Below are positions 1 to 9,300 of a stretch of DNA of 50,095 bases, piece by piece. The stretch is from an uncultured Lachnospiraceae bacterium. GTDB taxonomy: Bacteria; Bacillota; Clostridia; Lachnospirales; Lachnospiraceae. Position numbers and translations under genes: made by a program. The stretch is taken from the NCBI GenBank assembly GCA_944376745.1, contig CALWDR010000190.1, positions 1 to 50,095 of the forward strand, read 5' to 3'. The notes beneath the pieces are model-generated. The model searched no databases. It saw only the letters and a program-made list of their open reading frames with translations, and had not been told where the DNA came from. The first letter of the stretch is position 1; each line of letters starts with the position of its first letter.

Positions 1-90
1 GGCCGCCGTGTACATGACGCCCAGGGTGTGGGTAAACCGCTCCTTGTCCAACACCTTTTTCAGCATTTTTTCCATTTCCAGTCGATTCAT
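1..90 (-). CDS. yqeK: YqeK-type HD-domain hydrolase, N-terminal fragment
   Basis: Only the first 30 codons lie in the window; the gene runs off the left edge. The visible protein begins MNRLEMEKMLKKVLDKERF and continues into HTLGVMYTAA, which matches the start of the YqeK HD-domain family, whose members hydrolyse Ap4A-type dinucleotides. The first His of the metal-binding set would be the H of the RFTHTLGV stretch. The gene lies directly downstream of nadD on the same strand, the usual nadD-yqeK order in Firmicutes. The start ATG follows a purine-rich GAAG-type site. The family call rests on a short segment plus context. Confidence 0.75.
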   Translation of the reverse strand, partial: MNRLEMEKMLKKVLDKERFTHTLGVMYTAA

Positions 91-148
91 CCTGCTTCAC
101 TCCTATTCTTTTATAGGAAATTTATTTGTCACTTCTCATAGCTCCCCC

Positions 149-212
149 GGTACAGTCCATGCTCTTTGATTTGTCGCTTTTATCGCTCCCGGTACAGTCC
201 ATGCTCTTTGAT
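149..212. repeat. Direct repeat at the 3' end of nadD
   Basis: A 22-bp sequence at 149-170 recurs exactly at 191-212, a period of 42 bp. The copy at 191-212 encodes part of the C-terminus of NadD and the other lies just past its stop codon. This is a tandem duplication of a gene end, not a regulatory repeat I recognise. Confidence 0.85.
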
Positions 213-803
213 GTAAATGCGCACCGGCTCCGGCACCATGTAGCGGATGGTCTGCCCCTGCTGTACCAGGCTGCGGATTTTTCTGGAGGACACGGTAAAA
301 TTCGGGGTGCTCAGGGAATAGATCCCCTCCGTCCGAAACGTCTGCTTTAAATGCTCCATCTGCTGCCGGAAGGCCTCCCCCTCCACATTATCCCGGATGG
401 CCGCCAGAAGATTGGCCGCCTTAAGAATCCTGTCGGGGTTTTTCCATGTCTCAAACTCCTTTAAGGAATCTCCGCCCATGATAAAATAAAGTTCTCTGTC
501 CGGATAAAGCTTTTTGAGGGTCTCCAGGGTCCGGTAGGTATAATCGGTCCCCTCGGACCGGATCTCCAGGGTGGACAGGGAAAATCTGGGATTGTCCGCG
601 ATGGCAAGCCTTGTCATCTCACAGCGGTGGGCGGGGTCCGTGATATGCTGTTTTTCCTTGTGGGGCGAGACGCCTGTGGGCATGAATACCACCTCATCCA
701 GCCCATACTGGGCAGCCGCGTTTTCCGCGATCAGCAGATGGCCGTAGTGGATGGGATCGAAAGCTCCTCCCATGATGCCCATTTTTTTTCGTTGTTCTGT
801 CAC
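180..803 (-). CDS. nadD: Nicotinate-nucleotide adenylyltransferase
   Basis: NadD transfers AMP from ATP to nicotinate mononucleotide to make deamido-NAD in NAD synthesis. The 207-residue protein carries the nucleotidyltransferase motif GGAFDPIHYGH near the N-terminus (the HxGH-type ATP site) and the C-terminal SSRKIRSLV element that corresponds to the family ISSTxIR motif. Length is normal. The start is a GTG preceded by GGGAGG about nine bases upstream; a downstream ATG (codon 8) lacks such a site. It sits between yhbY and yqeK, 15 bases after yhbY, in the rplU operon. Its 3' end is part of a 42-bp-period duplication. Confidence 0.95.
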   Translation of the reverse strand: MTEQRKKMGIMGGAFDPIHYGHLLIAENAAAQYGLDEVVFMPTGVSPHKEKQHITDPAHRCEMTRLAIADNPRFSLSTLEIRSEGTDYTYRTLETLKKLYPDRELYFIMGGDSLKEFETWKNPDRILKAANLLAAIRDNVEGEAFRQQMEHLKQTFRTEGIYSLSTPNFTVSSRKIRSLVQQGQTIRYMVPEPVRIYIKEHGLYRER

Positions 804-818
804 GAACTGCTACCTCCC

Positions 819-1109
819 TCAGTCTGGAAGCTGAATTTTTGGTTCCTTCTTATTCGGACGGTACAGGACGATCTTCTTGCCGATCACATGGACCACGCTG
901 GACCGTGTGCGCTCCGCCATCATCGCGGCCAGCTCCTTTGGGTCATCAAAGCAGTTCTTCAATACGGACAGCTTGATGAGCTCCCTTTTTTCCAGAGCCT
1001 CGTCCACCGCGCTCACCAGCTCCGGCGTCAGGCTGGCCTTCCCCACCTGGAAAATGGGGGCGATATTGCTGGCCAGGCTTTTTAAATAGGCACGTTGTTT
1101 GCTTGTCAT
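819..1109 (-). CDS. yhbY: YhbY-family RNA-binding protein
   Basis: This 96-residue protein is a single CRS1-YhbY domain, an RNA-binding fold linked to assembly of the large ribosomal subunit. The characteristic parts are MTSKQRAYLKSLA at the N-terminus, the VGKASLTPELV stretch, the LIKLSVLKNC segment and the VIGKKIVLYR end strand, which replace the GxxG loop region typical of KH-like folds. It lies between obgE and nadD, where it occurs in many Firmicutes, consistent with a ribosome-maturation role shared with the neighbouring Obg GTPase. The assignment is secure at family level. Confidence 0.92.
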   Translation of the reverse strand: MTSKQRAYLKSLASNIAPIFQVGKASLTPELVSAVDEALEKRELIKLSVLKNCFDDPKELAAMMAERTRSSVVHVIGKKIVLYRPNKKEPKIQLPD

Positions 1110-1144
1110 AAAATACTCCTATTCCTTTATTTGAATACGGGAAA

Positions 1145-1192
1145 CCCAAACTCCATTTCATTACGTTTGGGTAGCGAACCGCTTCGCGGTTC
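1145..1192 (-). other. Two hairpins between obgE and yhbY
   Basis: The 84-bp gap holds two stems: CCCAAAC/GTTTGGG at 1145-1171 and GAACCGC/GCGGTTC at 1176-1192. Neither is followed by a T-run on the minus strand, so a classical terminator is not supported; attenuation or mRNA processing within the operon is possible. Confidence 0.5.
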
Positions 1193-1193
1193 T

Positions 1194-2543
<1,350 letters not shown>

Positions 2544-2834
2544 TTATTCGTTGCTTGCTGCTGGATACACGGAAGCCTGCTTCTTGTCTCTTCCTTTTCT
2601 CTCGAATCGCAGTACACCGTCAACCAACGCGAACAAGGTATCGTCTCCGCCGATCCCAACGTTCACACCCGGGTGAATCCTGGTTCCGCGCTGTCTGTAT
2701 AAAATGTTTCCAGCCTTCACAAACTGTCCGTCTGCTCTCTTCGCGCCCAGTCTCTTGGACTCGGAATCTCTGCCGTTCTTGGTAGAACCAACTCCCTTTT
2801 TATGAGCGAAAAACTGAAGGTTCATATTCAACAT
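2544..2834 (-). CDS. rpmA: 50S ribosomal protein L27
   Basis: The 96-residue L27 begins [20 protein letters not shown]. The residues up to LQFF form the Firmicute-type N-terminal extension that must be cut before AHKK so that the mature N-terminus can reach the peptidyl-transferase centre. The cognate protease gene, prp, is directly upstream and only four bases away. The start ATG has GGAGG nine bases upstream. Gene order rplU-prp-rpmA is canonical. Confidence 0.98.
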   Translation of the reverse strand: MLNMNLQFFAHKKGVGSTKNGRDSESKRLGAKRADGQFVKAGNILYRQRGTRIHPGVNVGIGGDDTLFALVDGVLRFERKGRDKKQASVYPAASNE

Positions 2835-2838
2835 GTTC

Positions 2839-3168
2839 TTACACCTCCTTGAAGTTCAATGAAAGATACTCATTTCCATAAGATTCTTGTATTCCCTGTA
2901 AGCCCAAAACCAGAGCCTGTATCAGCAGCACGGATTTTCCGGAATAATGCTCCTTTAAGGAAAATTCCAGCCGTCCGCTCTCCTCGTCGGTGACCAGTGA
3001 AAATGCGTCGCCCACAAGCTGCTCCACCGCATTCACGGTATTGATGGCCAGCACGGAAGCCGCGGCGCAGACAATGTCCTCTCCGGCCTTGGCGTACCCG
3101 GCATGTCCGATGCAGGAAAAAGCCGTATAGTCGCCTCTATGGTTTTGAAAAATCGTTACATGAATCAT
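2839..3168 (-). CDS. prp: Ribosomal-processing cysteine protease Prp
   Basis: Prp removes the N-terminal extension of L27. From the ATG at 3168 the 109-residue protein places the catalytic pair at His22 (in the IGHAGYA stretch) and Cys34 (in [10 protein letters not shown]), the positions known for the Staphylococcus enzyme. A TTG 18 bases further upstream would overlap the rplU stop; I prefer ATG 3168, which follows GCGGGG. It lies between rplU and rpmA, and the extended L27 next door is its substrate. Confidence 0.93.
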   Translation of the reverse strand: MIHVTIFQNHRGDYTAFSCIGHAGYAKAGEDIVCAAASVLAINTVNAVEQLVGDAFSLVTDEESGRLEFSLKEHYSGKSVLLIQALVLGLQGIQESYGNEYLSLNFKEV

Positions 3169-3182
3169 AAAATCCCCGCGGA

Positions 3183-3488
3183 TCAACCGTTGATCTTGTC
3201 AATCTTAACCTGGGTAAAGGCCTGTCTGTGGCCGTTTTTCTTGTGATAGCCAGTCTTTCTCTTGTACTTGTAGACGATGACCTTCCTGCTTCTTCCGTTC
3301 TTCACCACGGAAGCCTCTACGGTAGCGCCGGCAACGTCGGCTCCCACTTTTAAGGAATCGCCGCTGATCGCTAACACATCATCGAAAGTAACCTTCTCAC
3401 CAGCTTCCACACCAAGCTTTTCAATGGTAATGATATCGCCTTCGGATACTTTGTACTGCTTACCACCTGTTGCTATAATCGCGTACAT
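3183..3488 (-). CDS. rplU: 50S ribosomal protein L21
   Basis: The 101-residue protein starts [14 protein letters not shown], has the conserved GDIITIEKL segment and ends with a basic tail ([16 protein letters not shown] then VKIDKING), all diagnostic for L21. It is the first gene of the ribosomal/GTPase operon. A GGAGGTG site precedes the start, and a structured leader plus a consensus promoter lie upstream. Confidence 0.98.
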   Translation of the reverse strand: MYAIIATGGKQYKVSEGDIITIEKLGVEAGEKVTFDDVLAISGDSLKVGADVAGATVEASVVKNGRSRKVIVYKYKRKTGYHKKNGHRQAFTQVKIDKING

Positions 3489-3520
3489 ATGGCACCTCCT
3501 ATTATCATTACTCGCCAGTT

Positions 3521-3570
3521 ACGGTGCTGCCCGTGGGCAGACTTGTAGACCTCACTGTGCGGCATACCGT
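3521..3570 (-). ncRNA. rplU leader structure (L21-leader-like)
   Basis: Between the rplU promoter and start codon the transcript can fold into an outer stem ACGGT/ACCGT (3566-3570 with 3521-3525) enclosing a hairpin CTGCCC-AC-GGGCAG. Leaders upstream of rplU are known in Firmicutes and mediate autoregulation of L21. The position and size fit, but I have not matched it to a covariance model. Confidence 0.5.
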
Positions 3571-3573
3571 TGT

Positions 3574-3602
3574 ATCATAGCATGTTTTTGGGGCCGCGTC
3601 AA
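3574..3602 (-). promoter_or_regulatory. Sigma-A promoter of the rplU operon
   Basis: On the minus strand, TTGACG (3597-3602) and TATGAT (3574-3579) are separated by exactly 17 bases. Each hexamer has one mismatch to consensus. Transcription would start just before the leader structure of rplU. Confidence 0.85.
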
Positions 3603-3632
3603 GAGGGTTTTTGGAAATTTCGATACTTTTCA

Positions 3633-3870
3633 GGGGGTGGGGAAATATTCAACTCGTGACAGTTTTTGTCTGGAGGCCGCCCTGGATGGCGCATTTGTTA
3701 ACGCAGACACGCTCCCGCTCAGCGAAAGACGCAGCGGTACTAAGCTCGCCGCCCGCAAGCGGACGGTTCGCCAAGTGCCGGCGTCTTTCAATGGTCTGCT
3801 TATAACAAATGCGCCATCCAGGGCTACGTTCCCGACAAAGGCTGAAAAGTTTGTCTATTTTCCCCACCCC
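3633..3870. repeat. Family A palindromic intergenic element, copy 1
   Basis: A 238-bp imperfect palindrome bounded by GGGGTGGGGAAA and its complement. Inner arms CCCTGGATGGCGCATTTGTTA pair nearly perfectly across the element, followed inward by GCAGAC/GTCTGC and a hairpin closed by AAGACGC/GCGTCTT. A second copy lies at 48,786-49,058 in the opposite orientation. It fills the space between the end of the dynamin operon and the rplU promoter. Short open frames across it are not conserved between copies. It could be a MITE-like element, a structured RNA, or a transcription barrier. Confidence 0.85.
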
Positions 3871-3891
3871 TTGAGCAGTAACGAAATCCAA

Positions 3892-5694
3892 TTACTGGTA
3901 GCGGACCAGAATCTCGTCCACCTGGTCCAGGAACTGGCGGGCGGTGCTTAGCTGGGCTTCCACATCCTCCGCTTTCAACTCTTCCCTGCGTGAGACTTCC
4001 ATGGCCTGCCGGACGGCCTCCATGGAAGCTGTAAGCTGGGCCTCGTAGCTGGCCTTCAGCTTCTCTATGGCCTGGGCGCGGAGACTGTCGTAGGCGGTGC
4101 GGAGTTGGCTGAAGATTTTGTCATTCAGTGCGTCATAATTTTCCAGGACGGGCTTCAGCAGATCCGCCTGTTTTTTCTTGACCTGACTTTCCCGCACAAA
4201 GCCTGCAATGGTCTGGGCCACGATATTTAAGGACAGGGGATTCTCGCTCAGCCCCAGAATGTAGGTCCCTTCGGTCAGCAGGAAGGTAGCGGTGTCCACA
4301 CCGGTCCAGCTAATGTCGGCGATATTGACGGTCATCCCGGAGTTTTGTAAGGGGGTGTTCTCAAAAATGGTCTGACCGGAAAATTCCCGGGCAAGGCTTT
4401 GAAGCTTCTCTGCCAGAACCTTCTGATGGACCTCCAGGCATTTTAAGATTCCTTCCTGCACCGTATCCATCAGATAGAACTGAAAATGCTTCTGGATGGC
4501 CACGGTCTGGCCAGCATTCTGCACCCTCTTGATCTCCTGTCTCAACCGCTCAAGAAATTCCGTCATCCAGTCCTTCGCCTCGAAATATAACTGGTCGGCA
4601 GCCGAAGTCAGTGTCTCTTCCTCCCGCTGCAGGGTATGATGAAGGTTCACATGCTCCTCCTCGCAGGAGCGGCTGATCTCCTCCAACTGGCTTTGATTCA
4701 GCTTCAGCATGGAGGCGATGACTTCAAGGCGCTTGCGTATATCAGAGGACATGGCCCTGGCCAGCACCAGTACGCGCTGGGTCTTGATGAAATCCTTCTG
4801 GAGAACGATCTCGTTGTGTATAGCGGAATCAAATTCCAGAAAGGCGTCCGCAAGGTACGAGGCAAGCTCAGGATTGGGGCGTTTTAGAGAACATTTCCGG
4901 CAGTATTCGTCCAGGGCACTTAAGGCATAGACGCCCGCCTTATCAGAAAATGCCAGCACACGCTTGAACACCTCCCCCTTCACCCGCTCAATATCCTCCT
5001 CTGAATCCAGGCAGTCAGCCATGTTCGCCACCACCAGCAGACCGGAAAATTTCTGAGGCAGAATGTTGGCGCAGAGGTATGCCTGCTCTGACTCGGACAG
5101 GGGTGACAGCACGGAGGCCACGTAGATCACGGCGTCTGCCCGGTTCAGGTATTCCTGTACCTGCTCCTCAAAGGAGTGAAGCACATCCCCAAGCCCCGGC
5201 GTGTCCACAATGGTGAGCTCCTTTAAGATCGGCAGGTCTTCCTGCAGCTCGATATAGTCGATGGGGGCCGGCAGCCGCTCCATGATCTCCTCCAGGGTAT
5301 CCCGGTTTAATTCCTCTGCGTTTAGGCGGATTCGTTTTCCATTTTTGAGTACCGCCTCACGTTTGGATTCGGTGCCATAGGAAATCCGGTTGATGGTCAT
5401 GGTTTCCGGGGAGACATTGGTGGGAGCTACGGCTTTTCCCAAAATGGCGTTGATCAGCGTGGATTTTCCCCGTTTAAAGTCCCCCATGATCACCAGGGAA
5501 AATTCATCCTCCGCCCGCTTTTTCAGTGTATTCTCCCAGTCCTTGATGCGCTCGATATCGTCCTTGCTTAAAATTTTGCGGATAAAGCTGTCCGTTCTGA
5601 GGCTTCGGAGCTCATCCAGAATCTCATTAAGCCCTTCCTTCACATCCGCAAAGTCCACCAGAACTCTTGCGGACAGATCTTCATACGTTTCCAT
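3892..5694 (-). CDS. Dynamin-like GTPase (third of three in the operon)
   Basis: A 600-residue bacterial dynamin-family protein. The G domain has P-loop GDFKRGKST (71-79), a switch I threonine in PETMTINRISYG, and DTPGLGD (164-170). The position of the G4 motif reads NMAD (224-227) where classical GTPases have (N/T)KxD. A long helical region follows, with a hydrophobic patch around TFLLTEGTYILGL that could form a membrane-contact tip. Such proteins assemble on membranes and use GTP for fusion, fission or repair. It is the last gene of the operon, six bases after the M48 gene, with its Shine-Dalgarno inside the end of that gene. It is more diverged than the other two dynamins. Confidence 0.88.
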   Translation of the reverse strand: METYEDLSARVLVDFADVKEGLNEILDELRSLRTDSFIRKILSKDDIERIKDWENTLKKRAEDEFSLVIMGDFKRGKSTLINAILGKAVAPTNVSPETMTINRISYGTESKREAVLKNGKRIRLNAEELNRDTLEEIMERLPAPIDYIELQEDLPILKELTIVDTPGLGDVLHSFEEQVQEYLNRADAVIYVASVLSPLSESEQAYLCANILPQKFSGLLVVANMADCLDSEEDIERVKGEVFKRVLAFSDKAGVYALSALDEYCRKCSLKRPNPELASYLADAFLEFDSAIHNEIVLQKDFIKTQRVLVLARAMSSDIRKRLEVIASMLKLNQSQLEEISRSCEEEHVNLHHTLQREEETLTSAADQLYFEAKDWMTEFLERLRQEIKRVQNAGQTVAIQKHFQFYLMDTVQEGILKCLEVHQKVLAEKLQSLAREFSGQTIFENTPLQNSGMTVNIADISWTGVDTATFLLTEGTYILGLSENPLSLNIVAQTIAGFVRESQVKKKQADLLKPVLENYDALNDKIFSQLRTAYDSLRAQAIEKLKASYEAQLTASMEAVRQAMEVSRREELKAEDVEAQLSTARQFLDQVDEILVRYQ

Positions 5695-5700
5695 ACCGGG

Positions 5701-6696
5701 TCACCTCTTTTCACTCTTTGTCACGCTGACGATCCTGTCGCAGCGGGCGTCCAGCTCCTGCTTGCTGTACAGCCGCATATCCGGCCTCTTCTGTTCCTTA
5801 TGCCAGTCATAGTATACCTGGCTGTTCATAAATTCCCTGGCGGCCATGATACGGCGCACCGAGTGGGGATGAGTGGAGGACCATTCAAAGAAACGGTTGG
5901 GATTCTCCCGCATGACGTCATACTGCTTTAATAGTTCCTCGATATTTAACGTCTCCGCATTTAAAATGCCGCCGCTTGACAGCTTGGCGTGCACGGAAAT
6001 GGTAGATTCCGCCTCCCCGGAGCAGAGGATTCCAGCCCGGTCACAGGTTACTTCCGCGGCACGGCTCCAGGCCAGTAGGGCGTACTGCAGGGGCCGGCTC
6101 GCCAGGGCCAGAAGCTGGCGGATACCGGGAAGCGTAAGAAGTAGGGTGTTCTGGGCGGTATTCAGCAATATCTCCGCCGCCGTATTATAGACCCCGTGCA
6201 TATTTTGGATATGGCCGCACTCGTGGCCGATGACGGCCTTTAATTCATCGATGTTTAAACGCTCTAGCATGGAGGAATAGATCACCACCATAGGCTCCGC
6301 ATCCTCCACGGCATAGGTGAAGGCGTTCATCACGGAAGGGTCGGGCTGGATATAAACGGCAGGCATGCCGATTCCCAGCATATCCGCGCACTCCTTTGTA
6401 ACCTGGTATATCTGCGGGAACTGGTTGGGCGTTACCTTGGTGCCGGACATATTATACTGCTGCTTCATCTGGGGAACCACCTGGCTGTTTAAAGCCTTAA
6501 AGACACGATAGGCTCCCGGGATGGCCTTGATCTTCTGCCGCAGGGCAAAGTCCGAGGCGTAGGCGTAATCGGGGATTCCTCCCACCCAGTGTTTCTCAAA
6601 CCTCCGGCTGCGGGCGGACACATAATTATCAAAGCTTACGTCCACCTCGCCGGTGGGATTAATGCCGCTTTTGGACTGTAATTCTGTCAAAATCAT
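5701..6696 (-). CDS. M48-family zinc metallopeptidase
   Basis: The 331-residue protein has the zinc site HECGH at 158-162, a downstream Glu in SRAAEVTCDRAG (E215, the third ligand, with D219 behind it) and the THPHSVRRI element typical of M48 peptidases of the HtpX/Ste24 type. It lacks the N-terminal transmembrane helices of HtpX. The stretch between the zinc motif and E215 (about 172-212) is hydrophobic and may lie in or on the membrane. AGGAGG precedes the ATG. Set between two dynamin genes, it may process a membrane or GTPase partner; substrate unknown. Confidence 0.88.
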   Translation of the reverse strand: MILTELQSKSGINPTGEVDVSFDNYVSARSRRFEKHWVGGIPDYAYASDFALRQKIKAIPGAYRVFKALNSQVVPQMKQQYNMSGTKVTPNQFPQIYQVTKECADMLGIGMPAVYIQPDPSVMNAFTYAVEDAEPMVVIYSSMLERLNIDELKAVIGHECGHIQNMHGVYNTAAEILLNTAQNTLLLTLPGIRQLLALASRPLQYALLAWSRAAEVTCDRAGILCSGEAESTISVHAKLSSGGILNAETLNIEELLKQYDVMRENPNRFFEWSSTHPHSVRRIMAAREFMNSQVYYDWHKEQKRPDMRLYSKQELDARCDRIVSVTKSEKR

Positions 6697-6711
6697 GCTT
6701 CCTACCTCCTG

Positions 6712-8781
6712 TTACCGGGACAGAGCCGCCAGGATCTGCTGATTCAGACCTGCCGCCATATTCGTGATCTGCGCCACTTTGTCCAGCATCTGTTCCAGAT
6801 CGGCCTGCTCCTTTTCCGCCAGCACCTTATTTTCGGTAATTTTCATCTGTAAATCTCTCAAGGTGCTCTCGGTATCCCGAAGAACCGTTTCCGTCTCCTC
6901 GTCGATGTGCTGCTTTAAAGCCTCAAAGGCTGTGGCCACCTGCTTCTCCACCTGCTTTGCCATGTTATTTTCCACAGACATCTCCTGAAATCTGCCAGAA
7001 ACCGCTTCCTTTAACTTCTCCCGAAAATCAATGAGCTGCTTCTCTGTATTGTTGAACAGCTTACCGATGGCAAACCGGCTGGCCAAAGTTCCCATCAATC
7101 CCACCGCAAGCACCACCGGCCAGGAGAAGGGAATGGCCAGGGAGGACAAAAGGAGCACGCCGCCGTAGCTGGCACCGAAGCCCACGGCACCGCCTACCAG
7201 AGCGCCCTTCCATCCGGCCTGCTTAAAGCCCTGGTACGCGCCGCCCAAGCCCATCAGCAGGAAGGACTCTGCAAAGGTTCCCACCACGATATCGCCGATG
7301 GCAGATTTTTCCGTATCCTCCGTACCGCCGAAGGAGCATTGGATCTGGGAGACAGACTGATAGAAATCCTCCTGGAACGTCTGTAACCGCTCCGCTTCCC
7401 GGCCCAGGGCTCCGTTGATGGAATTTTGCAGCTTTTCTGTGAGAAGCTGGCCGTAATCCTCCGTGGACTTTTTGATCTTCTCCAGAATCCTTTCCTGAGT
7501 CGCGGCGATATTGTCCTTCTGGATATCCGTCTGAGTCAAAGGCTCATTGTCAATGATGCATAAGGCGTTGTCCACAAGCTCACTCCAAAACCCCTCCGCC
7601 TGGGGCAGAAGCTCCTCATAGGCACTGCGGGCGGAGGCATCGATGCGCTGATACTCCAGATCTCTGCGGCGGCGGATCTGAGCGATCTTCTCCTGCGCTT
7701 CCACATATTTCTCGTTGAACTCATCCTCGCCCATTTTAAGAGCGTCGCCGCGAAGCTTTGCGTGCTTGATCAGCTCTGCCGAGACAGACAGGATTTTGCT
7801 TACCTGGACCTGCAAGGCAATGGCGCCCCGATCCTCGGTCAGCATACGCTCCAGCTCCGCCTCAAAGGCTCCAAAGCGGCTTTCCTCCCAGAGAGCGTCG
7901 TTCTCCGTCTTCTTGGCCTTCAGGGCCTGCTTGGCGGACACGCCCAGGACCTTGATGCTGCCAAGCTTCCGCTGGTAGGCAGCAAATTCCTCAGAATCCT
8001 CCCCCAGTACCTTCCGTGCCTTCTCCACCACATATTTCTTGATGCGGCCTGAAATATTCTCAATGACCCGGTCCGCATCCTCCGGATCGAAGGAATCAAT
8101 GCGGGTCACCACGAAGATGATCCGGCCAATGTCGCTGACCAGCATTTTATTTTCCAGAAAATCCCGCTCGTACTCTGAGAAGGGGGACTGAGCCATGATG
8201 ACAAACAAAGCCGCGTCTGCCTGGGGCAGCATGGACAGCGTCACAGCCGTCATATTTTCATCATCATTTAAGCCTGGCGTGTCAATGATGTCGATATTAT
8301 TCTTGCAGTAATTAATGGGGTAGTGCACCGTGGCCTGCCGGATGGTGCTGGCCCGCTGCTCGGACTCCTCCGTGAGCTTAGTCACATAATCGGAGAGAAG
8401 CTCCGTATCGATATCCTCCGTGGTTCCGTCCTTGTACTCGATTTTCACGAAGGGCGTGATTCCATAGGTCACCCGGTTTAAGGTGGCCGTGGTCGGCAGC
8501 ACGTCCGAGGGCAGGATGTCCTTGCCTAAAAGGGCGTTGATCAGCGTGCTCTTCCCTCGCCGGAACTCTCCCACCACCGCCACGTCGAAGGAATCCTCCG
8601 CAGCCTTTCTCATGGTTTCCTCAATGGATTCGGCTGACTTCTTCATACCAAGGGCGTTACAGAAACCTTTCAAGGTCATCATGGTGTCCCGAAGCTGTGC
8701 AACTGTCTGCCGGTAGCCGGAAAATGACGCAAACTGAATGTTTTCCTCCCGAACCTGTTCTTCCTGCATGTTTTCTTCCAT
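6712..8781 (-). CDS. Dynamin-like GTPase with glycine-rich membrane segment (second in the operon)
   Basis: The 689-residue protein has P-loop GEFRRGKST (71-79), switch I PTTATLNRVTYG, DTPGLND (167-173) and TRID (226-229) at the G4 position. Coiled-coil-rich helices run from about 330 to 480. Residues about 496-573 are hydrophobic and glycine-rich, a likely membrane-inserting paddle, followed by more helices. It is closely related to the dynamin encoded upstream (shared PTTAT, YVTK and IDIIDTPGLND blocks), suggesting duplication and possible hetero-oligomers. The ATG at 8781 follows GAGG seven bases upstream. The zinc-ribbon gene ends 18 bases before it. Confidence 0.9.
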   Translation of the reverse strand: MEENMQEEQVREENIQFASFSGYRQTVAQLRDTMMTLKGFCNALGMKKSAESIEETMRKAAEDSFDVAVVGEFRRGKSTLINALLGKDILPSDVLPTTATLNRVTYGITPFVKIEYKDGTTEDIDTELLSDYVTKLTEESEQRASTIRQATVHYPINYCKNNIDIIDTPGLNDDENMTAVTLSMLPQADAALFVIMAQSPFSEYERDFLENKMLVSDIGRIIFVVTRIDSFDPEDADRVIENISGRIKKYVVEKARKVLGEDSEEFAAYQRKLGSIKVLGVSAKQALKAKKTENDALWEESRFGAFEAELERMLTEDRGAIALQVQVSKILSVSAELIKHAKLRGDALKMGEDEFNEKYVEAQEKIAQIRRRRDLEYQRIDASARSAYEELLPQAEGFWSELVDNALCIIDNEPLTQTDIQKDNIAATQERILEKIKKSTEDYGQLLTEKLQNSINGALGREAERLQTFQEDFYQSVSQIQCSFGGTEDTEKSAIGDIVVGTFAESFLLMGLGGAYQGFKQAGWKGALVGGAVGFGASYGGVLLLSSLAIPFSWPVVLAVGLMGTLASRFAIGKLFNNTEKQLIDFREKLKEAVSGRFQEMSVENNMAKQVEKQVATAFEALKQHIDEETETVLRDTESTLRDLQMKITENKVLAEKEQADLEQMLDKVAQITNMAAGLNQQILAALSR

Positions 8782-8799
8782 CTCATCACCTCATTGTAA

Positions 8800-9300
8800 T
8801 TAATATTTATAATTCATCAACAGTCCGATCAAATAAGGGACTGCGTCCTCCTCCGGCTTGGAAAAACTGTAGAGATACGTTTTGCCCTTTTTGGTAGTCA
8901 CCTTGATTCCGGCGTTTCCTCCCGCAGTAGCAGAGTAAATCCCGGCCAGATCCTGCATGGGAAGGGCATGAGGCGTCCCCGAAGCCGGCTGAAAATGCAG
9001 TCTGTCATCATAGACAGAAAGCGTGCCCGGCTGCTTCATCACCAGCAGGCGGACATACTGGCAGGTGTGAAATTCCATCAGAAGCATTCCCGGTCTGGGA
9101 AATGGCACCGGCCCCCACACATACTGTTTTGTCCCGCAGGCATTGCAGAATAAGACGTCCCCTTCCAGGCGGGCGCCGCATTTGGTGCATGTCTTGTACT
9201 GGGGCGCGTATGCTTCTATAGCCTCCACCGGACTGCCGCACTGGGGACAGAACCGCGCGTCCTCTGTCAGTATGCAACCGCAGCGTGTACATTGTTTCAT
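8800..9300 (-). CDS. Double zinc-ribbon protein with PH-like C-terminal domain
   Basis: 166 residues. Two zinc ribbons come first: CTRCG with CPQCG, then CTKCG with CNACG, eight cysteines in four CxxC knuckles within the first 60 residues. From about residue 70 a compact beta-rich domain follows (LSVYDDRLHF, then IYSATAGGNAGIKVTTKKGK) with a final helix, a pattern that suggests a PH/GRAM-like fold. The start ATG overlaps the stop of the upstream dynamin by four bases, so the two are translationally coupled. A role as an adaptor placing the GTPases on membrane or partner proteins is inference. Confidence 0.75.
   Translation of the reverse strand: MKQCTRCGCILTEDARFCPQCGSPVEAIEAYAPQYKTCTKCGARLEGDVLFCNACGTKQYVWGPVPFPRPGMLLMEFHTCQYVRLLVMKQPGTLSVYDDRLHFQPASGTPHALPMQDLAGIYSATAGGNAGIKVTTKKGKTYLYSFSKPEEDAVPYLIGLLMNYKY

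Noticed and set aside
3649..3891. Open frame of 80 codons on the minus strand across the family A element
   Set aside because: The equivalent frame is not kept in the second copy of the element, and the element is a palindrome; the frame is a by-product of the repeat.
5701..6696. Calling the M48 gene htpX
   Set aside because: The zinc motif fits M48, but the N-terminal membrane helices that define HtpX are missing and the context differs.
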